This document shows positions 25,501 to 37,500 of a stretch of DNA of 60,000 nt, piece by piece. Every line of letters starts with the position of its first letter. Position 1 is the first letter of the stretch. Position numbers and translations under genes: made by a program. The stretch is from Lineus longissimus. Taxonomy: Eukaryota; Nemertea; Pilidiophora; Heteronemertea; Lineidae. Location: NCBI RefSeq assembly GCF_910592395.1, contig NC_088315.1, positions 9,180,501-9,240,500 of the forward strand, given 5' to 3'. The notes below the pieces were generated by a model. The model was not told the origin of the DNA, searched no databases, and was given only the letters and a program-made list of their open reading frames with translations.

Positions 25501-28500
25501 TGTTGCCCGATAAAGGCCGAGTCTGGGACCGAGCTAACATGGGATCGCCTCATTAGTTGAGAGACAGTAAAGACCCGCAGCAGGCCATCCAAGATGAGCT
25601 GAGCGTGTGACGCAATCATGATAAAATCGGAAACAATTTTAATGAGAATGGAAAGCTACCTTTTTTCTACGAGGCAGCACATCAGACCGATGCCAGTAGA
25701 AATAACCAAATAACTTTCCATTCGTGTTTGCCAGTGTTGACGAAAAATCAGGTGTTCACCAAATGGTTTTGACTCCCTTTCAAGAAGAGTATTAGTTAAC
25801 TGTTACTTACGACCAACAATTTCTCTGTTTGAGTCACTTTATTTTGTGCAACCCTCACTTCAATACGCAACCAAACACACTTTCAGTTAAGGGTTAAAAT
25901 GGCCTGCACAACCACAACAAGAGCACTGAATGCTCCACTCTGCTCAACCAACACTTACCACTTAATCTCTTCTTTATCACAATTCGTATTTTCGCCTGGT
26001 TGGCGATCAGCCGCAGCGGCGTGGAGCAGATGTCCTTGTGGTCCTCCAGCCCGCTCGCCTCGATCCTCGTGGTCAGCCACTCGAGTTCCTTGAAGAGCAG
26101 GATCTCTCCCCGCTGCGGATCCCTGATCCGAGTCATACGCAGGTCGCCATCTGCCCAGGTTGGCGTCTTGCTCTTTAGTTGTACGCGAGATAACTGAAAG
26201 AGGAACGAGTTTAAGATTACAGTGGAACCTCTCTTAGCGGACACCTCCCTATATGGATGCCCTCTATTAAAATTTGTCTACAATCAAGAATTTTGGCCAA
26301 GAACATGATATGAATGCATTTGCCATGAAGTTTACAATCGCAGAGTGGATAGAGGGATAGATACCCTCTAACAGTAACTAAGTGTTTTACCCGAGGACAC
26401 AAATGACTTACCTGTAGGGAGCATTTGAAGGCATTTGCCACAAAGTTGACGATCACAGAGTTGATAGAGAGGTAGATCCCGTCTACGACCTTGTCACTGA
26501 AGCCATATTTGCCTTCCGTACTGAAAACACACAAGGGAGTTTTGGAACGATTATGATTCAGTTATCGTGGAATGCAGACGTTTGTCACTTTATTCACTAC
26601 TTCACATTGAATACTACAATGAAGAACTATCTAGTTTCAAGTTACAAAATGAACTTTAAATTAATTCTCGATGACACTTCACAATCAGAACATTCTCAAA
26701 CCATGCCGATTATTTACCAGATACAGTCCCGATCACGACTGACATCCCTTAATTTGTGTACGCTATGAGCAATGTATGTGCAACCTATGCACACCCTGCA
26801 CGTGGGCTGCATGAATGCTCCAAGCACAATCTATCTGCTTCCAACTTACCGGGGCAGGCTGCTCGGTAAGTTGGAAGACCTCCTTTGCTCACCTGAGATT
26901 TACGGGAACTGTGCGCAACTTACCGGGGCAGGTTGCTCGGTAAGTTGGAAGACCTCCTTTGATCACCTAAGATTTACGGGAGCTGGGCCCAACTTACCGG
27001 GGCAGACTGCTCGGTAAGTTGGAAGACCTCCTTTGATCACCTAAGATTTACGGGAGCTGTGCACAACTTACTGGGGCAGGCTGCTCGGTAAGTTGGAAGA
27101 CCTCCTTTGATCACCTAAGATTTTCGGCAATCTGAGGAACTCATTCTTTAGGATGTGGGGGGTACCAAAATGAAGATGACAATTTCCTTCTTACCTGTAA
27201 CTAGGAACTTGAGAGTTGCCAGAGCTGGAGGCCGATCCTCGTGGCTTTTCACAGGTCTCCATCTCTACGATCACCTCGTCAAGGAACTGAAATGTGAAAA
27301 CAAGATCGTTATGATTTTCCAAGAATGGCATTGATTTAATTGCTCATCATATCCAGATTCATACAATGTACATTTCACATGACATCACAGGCTGCTCACC
27401 CTAGTTTATAAAATTTTGTACTTCACATTGTATTTCAGCAGTCTTTTTCAGTCATGGGGGAGGGGGCATAACACCTCTTCTGCCCTCAGTCACCCAAAAA
27501 ACAACTAGAATTTGCATGAAAAACCTGTTTTTTTGTGATTCTTGGGGGGACATCTGCCCCCTCCCCTCTTGCTAGACTAAGACATCATCAATTCAAATGT
27601 AGCAGAGTTTTCATGGAGAATTTCTCATCAAAATCATTGTCATATTCCGAATATTCTGACCAAAAAAACACGAAGGCATACCATCATTTTTAAATGAAAT
27701 TAGCAAATGTGACTCTAGGCAATTAATAAGGTTTTTCAAAATGTCACAGCAGAGGCGGTGGATATTTATTTTTAGGATTATGATAATAACTCTAATGCAG
27801 GTGGGGGTGACATGACTTGATCTAATAACGCTGACTCGACGTATTCTAATAATGCTGATCTATTCTTTATTCCGTCAGTGTCAAGATTTTGAAATAGAAT
27901 ATCTCCCAGCAGATAATACACCATGTTATTTCACAGATGAGCTTGTGAAAAAGAAACGTTTGTATTTCTAGAAATTTTCGTTTGACGTTACACTTTTTAT
28001 AGTCTAGCCTGAAAAGCACTCGTAGAAATGAGATGAACTGCTAAATCATTGTTACAACCTAGGCAATTTCAACCATTCCGTTTATTTCATACCCTACATC
28101 TCTGTTGTCCGCCCTGGAATATACTTCTGGAGGAAACACTGCTGGGATAAGCTTTGGCCTGACGATGAGCCCAGCAGACTTTTTATCTCTTTGTCATGTT
28201 GTCAATATGAAAGATTCATGACCTCTTGTATAACATAGACTGGTAGATACTGATATCATAAATGACAAATGTGGTGTCAAACCGATATGGCATTATCATG
28301 ACAACGAATTAAATCCAATAACTCATTTTCTTTACAATTGTATATCTGAGGGCTCAGAATGCAGCGTTTGCCTGATTTTTTGCTTATCGACGTGAGGCAG
28401 CCAAAAATATAACCAAAGGCAACTCTAAGTTCTCCACTGTCCTGAAAAAATGGACTACTAATGCCGGTGGGGCTGAAGCATAAAAAGATGAGCTTTCTTT

Positions 28501-31500
28501 GCTGAAGAAATAATCCTACTAAGTACTAATCCACTGATGTTGCCAACAAATTCTTCCATCAAAATACCACGAACATTACCACTCTGACATGCCTGACCTC
28601 ATCAAGAAAGCAAACAAAAGTCATGACGGTTTAATTACAGCTAGCTAATTGCTACATCAACATGACAATTAACAAGGATTAATGTCAAATGATGCCATAC
28701 ATGACTTGGCAAATTGGTCTGGAGGCAGGTTGTCAAGATCATTCAATTATTAGAGTCACCGACTGTGACCCACCAGGGATAAACCAAGCACTTGTTGCTC
28801 TGAGCTTGGCCGGTTGAGACGGACTTGGTGTTCATTTCAATGTTACCTGCCTCTTGTGAAATCTGACTACATCAATTTCTTATATCATATCGTGTTGTCA
28901 TTTAGGCTCATCATCTGTGCGACATGTGCCTGGTTTTGCTGTGACCGCCACAATTGAGTTACAGACTGCCAAATGTGATAATCATTCCAAGAGCTGAATC
29001 AACAACTTCCTGGTAAAGAGTTTGGCGCTCTTGCCACTATGCAACCGTTCTTCCCCTTGGTTTTTCAATAGCTTGACTTACCAGACATATTGGTTGACTC
29101 TTCAACTTGGTCCACTGAACCTAGAGGGAGAAAAATTGAAATTCTAAATTTCAGCGTGAATTCTAAACTTTTCTGGAAAATCTTGCAAATCACAAAAATG
29201 AAGTGAAAATTTAGCAGGGTACAGTACCAATAGTAGGATCTACAATCAACCAACGTGATTTATAGACTTGTCACAATCCTTGTCGCTACAAGCAGTAACT
29301 GCGAGAATAATCAGCAGTAATAGCGGGATTTCTGACGCCAAAATAAATCGCTCGCAGCCAAGAACAAATATCTATTTCCTGTCACTATGACTCAATAGCA
29401 ATTTCTCTGACCATCAAGGAAATTGAATACTATTACTATATATACATTCCCCACATTCAGCTGCATTGTGATGTCTAGCTCTGTGACTTGGACCGGCCTG
29501 CCCGAACTACCGAGACATGGAAGAGGAGCCTTTGGTGTTGGGAAGGGAGAGGGGGGCAAAGGTCATCTAGTTGGATGTGGGAGTGCAAAGGGACAAAACT
29601 GTAAGGGGCCAAATCCTGTATGACACACGTATCACCCCGCTCTCTCCCACGGTTAGCTATGGGCCTCACTAAAAAAATCTAAATTGCTAATTTCCTTAAT
29701 TTCTATCCCCTACAACTGTTGCGTACGTCACTTAAAACTGTCTCGAATTTCTCAGCTGCAAGTTCCATCGCCACCAGTCTTTAACCCTTTCACAGTGTAT
29801 GACGTGCACGGCACGTCGTGTACATGGCCCCATGATGTGCAAGTGTCGTGCATAGCACGTCATGCCCTAGAACCTCCCTTAGCAGACACCTCTCTATCAG
29901 GGACAACCTCTCTATTAAGGACACTAGTTTTGGTCCCAAATTTGTTGTTTCCATTCAATTTGACCTCTCTAATCAGGACACCTCTTTATTAAGGACAGCA
30001 CTAATCAGTCCCAAGGGTGTCCTTAATAGAGAGGTTCTACTGTACATGACGATGTAGAACACCAATACCATTGCTGCCGCACCATCATTCGATTTGACAG
30101 CCAGATGCAGATTATTCAATATCCAATATCGAAATGAGTGGCCGGCATTCATATCTGGACACGACATCGATGTTGTCAGAGGAAGACGAGGCAGAGAATA
30201 TTAGCTAAACATGCTGAAGGGGCGGGGAGGAATTTACGGGACTGATTATCGTCGAAGGGAATTGTTGCCCAACCACTCTAGCTTTGATGTCCTGCAGACT
30301 TCATCTTGCTCAACTGCATTGTTTTCCATTCAATTCCCAACATAAAGAGCGACGTTTTTCGATAAGTAAATGGACAAAAGTGCTCTTTCTGAGAGCCTGA
30401 AATCACAGTGTCTTCCAACAACGTAGTTAACTCTGATTTAAATCCTAGTTTAAAAGTGATTTGTGGTTTAACACCTTGGGTGCAAAAACTCGGAGATGTC
30501 CCCCCATGACCAAAACTATTTATCAATTAGTAGGCCCCACACCAATTCTCCTGAAGTCAACCACTCGACAAATCTTTGGAACGTCTTCATTCTCCAGCAC
30601 TGCAGTATATATCATTTTCAACTGACAACATATAAGGTTAACAATTCTGAGATGCAACACGATGTAAGCTGTATAAAGGAAACACGACAACAGTGTGGGT
30701 TGATTTCCAATAAACTCATCATGATCGAGCCAGCTCACCTTTCATCCGGTGCACGAACAGATGAAAGGAGATGACAATGTTGCAGCAGAGGATTGTTTCC
30801 ACATGAAGACAGCTCCATTTGATCATAGCCATCTGACAAAGGTGCGTATCTGGAGCACAACCTAAGGTCTAAAAAGGACTGCTGGTTCTACTTGTAATGT
30901 CAATGGCCCCCCTTACCTTCTCACCCCCCACTCATAACTCAATTCTAAAGCAGGCTTTTTAAGTGCAAGGGCACCTCATTGGTGGAATCAAATCGCGTTC
31001 AGTGGAACCTCTCTTGGCCGAAATTAGAAGACACATTTTTTAACTTTCTTCCTGCGCCAAATGCCCTCCTGTTAGATTATTAATACTCTCGAGAACATTT
31101 TTTTTTTGTTCTTTGTCAATCCTTCCGGAATAATCAAATTGGTCAGCAAAGGACAGAGTGGGAGGGCAAAGGAAGAAAAGGTGGTCAAATGATATTGCAC
31201 TGTGTGGGCTAGCAGATAACAGTTTGAGGGAAGAACACTGCACAGATTTTTACTTCGAGGTATGGTGAAGGAGAAGGGAGTGGAGCTGGAAGATGGGGTT
31301 TTGGTCCAAGTACAGTCCAAGTCACAACTGAGATCCCTTCTACCTAGCAACAGTTACACGCAACGTACGTGTGATTCGGGCTCAGTGGTGCGTCACTGGC
31401 CTGTCTGTGACACGCTAATCACTTGTTGCACGCATTTTACGCATGACCTACGCGCTGGGTTGCACATCAGTGGGGCGCAACTGATACGCCACAGGCGCGA

Positions 31501-34500
31501 TTGAAGGAATGTCAATAGTGATTAGGACTGTAGATGAGGTTAGGGGGACAGTTTGTGGAATGGACACTGCAGAGATTTTTACTTCAAGGTATTGTGAAGG
31601 TTGAGGGATATCCAGCTGGAAGAGGGGGTTTGGTTCACTCGGACCTACATGGTTTGTGAACATGTTGACTTCTGCTGAAAACAACAGAAAATCAATTCAG
31701 TTCTGATAGACTCACCTTGACCGAGACCCTATTACAAACAGCCTTTTTGATCTGAAGCCATGTTGGTAGGTCTAGCAGTTCCATTAACATCAATTCATCG
31801 AGTTCTAGGTTGGCAAGGTCCCCCTCTCCTTTCAGTGTGCTCAACTTGATTTTGTCAGCGGAGAGGTTCTTGGTGAATCTGGAAAAAGAAAGTAAAACGT
31901 TTTTGATTAACTCTTTCGCTACTGCTTACCAAATCTTAGGGACGAAGTCTTCATCGGATCGAACACAGTGCAGCCATCTCGTTATTCCGGGGGAAAACCA
32001 AAAACTTATAGGGACTGTGGTGAGCAAAAGGACTTGGGGAAAATTAAGCGGAACGGATTACTATTAGAATTAGACTATTAGAACGCAGTGTACAAACCTG
32101 GTAAATACCGGATACAGTAGCGATTTTGAGTTAATGACTTCTCTCATATTCATGTCGGTAGGTTTAGCAGTGCCATTGTTCATTTCTAAATTCAAACTTA
32201 ACCTTTTTATCAGTCTTCATTCTCCAAAGAATCCTATATAATCTTCAGCTGGCTAATTTTACACTTAAAATTCTGTATCAAACTCTATTCACCGACCGGC
32301 AATTTTGCGGAGACATGACCTGAATGAAGATCACTCCCACCTGAACGATTCTGATGGCATCCCCATTAACCTGACATCCTCACAAATTTTCCAAAGCAGC
32401 ATACAGCCGTTCAACGATAGAAATGTAACATCAAATATAGCAGCGATTGAATAGCTTTTTGGTATACTGAGAGGTACAAAAGACGATGATGGAATGAAGC
32501 TTTCTTTTGTTCATTTTGCAAAGTAGTGGATGAAATCAAATTTGCATAAAATGCCAGGCAGAATCGTCTTCCACTTCTTCTTCAGCATCCACTCTGTAGT
32601 TGGAGGCGTTATTCTCCAGGGATTATTTCTCCTCCAAGGTGGTATGAGCATTTTTACCTGCCACTATGGGTAGGCACCAATACACCTTTCCAGAAATGGG
32701 GCGCTGAGTGCCTGAAATAGTGATATCATAAGGGGAAACTAGGCCTTATGGTGGAGGGACAAAGGATATAGTCATGGTTGACCAACACACTTGAATGCCT
32801 TTAATGACGGACAAGGGGGAAAAAGTTAGTTCCAATACATTGCAAGCCACCAATTTCGGGAAGCATGTATAATTGGTTATTTCTGCCCAGTCACTAAAGT
32901 CTTCGGCCAGGCAGGCATGACCGATCGTCTCATTCGTCCTCTGTGCTGCCACCTTGTGAAATGATTGGGTACCAATCTAGAACTTCACCAACTTCATATT
33001 GGTTGCTAAGGAATGGTGCCAATGTTATTGCACTTCAAGAAGTAATGTGACGTCACCAAGCTTATCTCACACCAATGTCAAGCAGTAAAAGATAGCCATG
33101 ACATTACAATAAATGTCCACAGGTGGTGATGTCATTCTGTTAACTGTAAATTTGTCACGAATGCTTATTCACACAATTTTTGCAAACGTCTAAGACGAAC
33201 TTAAAAACGTGAAAAGTTGATTCGCTGAATCTGATGCATTTAAACATTAAATCTCGGCAATATTCATCAGGTTTACCACCAATGGAAAATGAGCTAAGTT
33301 GCCAATTTTCAACATCCCAAAAATTTTATGGTTGACAATGCTTAGTCTTTTGAGAAGAGTGCAGATATAAGTTCTCAAATCTCTGTTGCTGCACCCTTTG
33401 CAAACTGTCAGTCCACTTGATTCAATTTTTCTTAAGTCGTGATTGACCGCGTTGATTGAGGGATTGATTTGTTCAATACAGCCCACAGACTATGTTATGT
33501 AACCAGGGGGACAAATCAATAACACACACTATTAAATTCCATCTTATTCATAGAACATATTGATTGGGATAATGGATATGATGCCAGCAGGGAATTCAGG
33601 GCTACAGAATGTGTGGCTGGGCAGAGAAACGCTGTGGTATCGATAGTAGCAAGAATTCAATTCATACTTGATACTAGGTTTCTTTGAGAATCTTAACTGA
33701 TAGTAAGGAATTTTATAACTAGAGACCCAATTTGGAAGCTTTAGTTACCACTTTTAACAAACCCAAGCAAACCCAGCTTTGCTTTAATCTTTTAAAGGGT
33801 CTTGGGTGATTTAGAAAATTTACACCAGAAGACATTCGATACTGTTCTGCTAACGATGGCGAGGGGGGATTGAGCTATTGGTCTAACATTAATCTGCAAA
33901 CGTTTTCTTGTTCAAGCTGTTTACCAAATAATGTAGGCCGGGCCAGGTTGTTCACGCTCTTATTTCACAATATCAAATTACTTTGGTGAACAGACTTTGG
34001 CTGTGACCCATATTAACTTTGAGATCTATCTATCACTATTGACGAGTATTGTTTGCCATGTGACAAGTCGAAAATACGTTTACATCTAAATCGTTGTGCA
34101 TGGAGTCTTATTTTTTTCCCATACCCCAATTATAGCCCAGCACAATGATAGCCTTGGCTTTGTGTGCATTGAAATGTACTTTGACAGCTATTTTCACACT
34201 GTAGTGGCTATAACTGTACCTATCCTATGTTTGTACCACTTTACTTTATATGTTTCTGATGCCAAAAGTATAAAACAATAAATTGACTCAACCAATGATT
34301 TCACACAAAACTGAATTTGATCCTAGATGACACGCTTTCACAATTGTCTGAAGGGTAGTAATAGAAAACCTGAAAAGATTTTGGCTCCCTTGAAAGTTCT
34401 ACCTTCCTTGTGAGATTTGACTCGGTCAAGAAAGCGAAGTTTCAAAATAATGTGCGGAAACGTTGACACCGGTCGGTGGATAATTTCACAAACTTTTGTT

Positions 34501-37500
34501 TAAACCTGATGCCTGAAAAAGTGTTTTTCACTCAGTATAGGAAGCCCAATTTGCGTAAATTTAATCCAGCAAGCGCCCAAAAGCACATGCTGTAATGCAG
34601 TGCACTCAAACAACCGCAGGAATGCGTCAAACTCACCAGACATGAATCAATATCTGCGATATGTGAGGATATAATCACAATGTAACTGTCAATGTATCGA
34701 TGGAGACGAGTACAGCTTCATCATGATATCGATCTTTATCTGAAGGAAGTGGGGCTGGTCTCTCAGCTGATTTAATGTTTGCTACCAACAGCCAAAATTA
34801 GAGGGTCATGACTACACAGGGACTCGTCAAGGAGTCAGTGTAAAACAGGTACATCCCATAGCTATAGATCTGTGTCTCTAAGGAAGTGAAGCTGGTCTCT
34901 CAGCTAATCTAATGTAAGCTATGAGTAACAAAATATGGGGGTCAAGGTCAGACAAGGATTTGTCAGGGAGCAATGGAAATAGGTTCACCCTAGATAAATC
35001 TGTATCACGAAGGAAGTGTGGCTGGTCTCTAGTCTCTAGTCTCTCGTCCAAATACAGGGGTAAAGGCCAAACAGTGATTTGCACGGGAGCAAAGGCGAGA
35101 AGCTCACCCTGTATAAGATACTCCCAACAGGATTGGTGCTTAGATATCTCGTGCAACGCGATGTGGCTGGCTGGAAGCATTGATAATTCTTCCACCCAGC
35201 AAACTGCACATGTTGCCCCAAACAACCAACTCTAATTAGGCTGCATGGTGAAAATGATCAAATTGACCAACTTATGTTTGCAGTGTAAATGGTAAGGTGA
35301 ACACTGAATAATCAGCTGAAAGGTGATGGTAAATTGAGGCACTTTCTTGGAAGAATATCATCTAAAATTGACACCAAGGACTTTCTACGAACTAGCAGGC
35401 ATTGTGTCGGAGTCATCCACATCTCGGAAATCAATTCCTTCGAGGGCAGTGTCAAATATGGTATTTTCCTGGTTTGCCAATCAAGGAGGTGGTTGCATAT
35501 TGAGGAATTTATCATCAATGTCTAGGACATTAAGTGGTCGTAATTTAACTCATCAGCCTGGAACTCACAATAAATTTGTTGGCAAAAATCAGTTTGAGGC
35601 CCATTTTCTTTGGGCATATTTGATTTTTTTGAAAAGCATCTTCAACCTGCAGCAAATGGCCTCATCCTTCAGTGATCGCGAAAATTTCCTGCAGCAAAAA
35701 TCTTCTCTTTTACAGTACTTCTAGAGAAGCTTGAGGGGAAAGGGTCACAGAGTGAGTCACAGCATCTCACACCACTCTATCCCTCAAATGTTGACGCTGT
35801 TGATGGCGATGACGAGTACCATGACATCAATTTTCAGTGGCCTGACTCGTATGCTACCAGTACTGCATCTGTAATATATACCAGCTGCCTACTGTCAGTG
35901 CACATCATCTAATTATCACAATTTCCCATTGTTATCATGCTAATTATCAGCGAGTGTGCTTTTCTACCCCAAATCTAGAATTAGTGCAAAGGCATGCATA
36001 ATGATGCATTGCAGATTGTACAGGCAAAGCGATGGCGGTGAACTCATTTAAATTTTTATCTTAATCGGCATTACTTGTTTGAAAGACTGAATTTTGACTT
36101 TGCAAAATCAGCATTCATGCCATGCCAACTTATCAGTGGTGAATATCAGTCCTAAAGTCTCCTCCTTTCACCGCCGATAACTCCCACCAGGTAATCAGTT
36201 GGACGCACCATCATAAACGGGTGGCCAATCAAATTGCTCGACAAAAAGTAATTGAATGACGGCCTGAACTGATAGTGCTCCGGATCAGGTTACCCTTCTT
36301 CCATACAACATGCACTGTGCATTTGGGTCAGGTCAGCATCCCTGGAACCCTTTACTCATTGAACACCTGGTCTTCAAATATGATGGCTTTCAGTACATGT
36401 CTCATGCGACAACCACTAGTGAGTGTAACGTCGGTGTTGTCGCGACATAGGACGCGCGGGAAAGGAAGGGAATGCAGGGAGACTACCCATAAAGTAACAG
36501 CCCTTCTGACAGCCGATCAGGGGGAGTTATCGGCGGTGAAGGATGGATATATACGCACGACGACGGTGGATCGGCATGCATTTGTGCTAAAGTTTGCAAG
36601 TAGGCAGCAGTGCTCAAGTAGCCAGTACATGTAGCACATGTGCATTCCTAGCTCAGCTACCTTATATACCTACCTGCTCGGTCAAGTTTCCATTGCCAAA
36701 TTCCCGGGCCAAATCTCCAAATCAAATAAATACTTTACAGAGTTTGAGAGTATTAATCTTCTTACGAAATTGTTGTGTTGCAAAAAGGAACTGGCAACAA
36801 TGAGAAGGGCCTGGCTACTAGGGTTTCTGCCCACAAGGCACATACTTTACTGGTAGATAGACAGTTTTACCAGTCCTTCGATGAGAGTTGCATACTTGTA
36901 TGCTATATATAGCTATATATAGCAGCCTATCTACCGTGGATTAGAGCGGAGGAGATGACAGCTTAAAGTGGTCATATAACAAAGATTTGAGGAGTAAATC
37001 CTCGGTGGTCAAGATGCGTTATCTTCTGTTTGGAGAGCTTTAAGGGTACACAGACCTCCCGGACCAGCACAAGAAACTGTGCATCAAGCAAATACACAGC
37101 CTACATAATGTCCCCAAGAGTAGACTAATAATGGAATAAATCCTCTCACCCGGATGTCTGCGAGACCGATCAAAGTAAGCAGATCGGGACAAGACCATTG
37201 GCATTATAACTTACTTTAAATATGGTATCAACGCTTATCCTGGTGTTGTTCATGAAGCAAAATAAAAGGAAACAAGGAAATACGCCCACAAATTCATTAA
37301 TAAGGACAAATTCTTTTCTTTTTAGATGTGGTAACCCTCTTGTCAAGACATGTCATTTCAAGAGGGGAAGTAAAACGCAACAAGGAAAGACACCCGAAAA
37401 TTCATTATCAAGCAGGACAGATTCATGAGATTGTTTAGTGTTTTTAACCTTTCTTTAGATGATGGTGCAGTGTGTGTAAGTTCACATGGAATTTGTTCAA

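Noticed and set aside
30735-30840. A minus-strand segment with ATG and a following GTGAGC, considered as an exon of UHRF1BP1L
   Set aside because: Its translation matches nothing in the family, and exons 2 and 3 on either side already join in phase.
36275-36634. A 119-codon plus-strand open frame within intron 1
   Set aside because: It crosses the right terminus of an inverted-repeat element, has no domain and lacks coding-like context.
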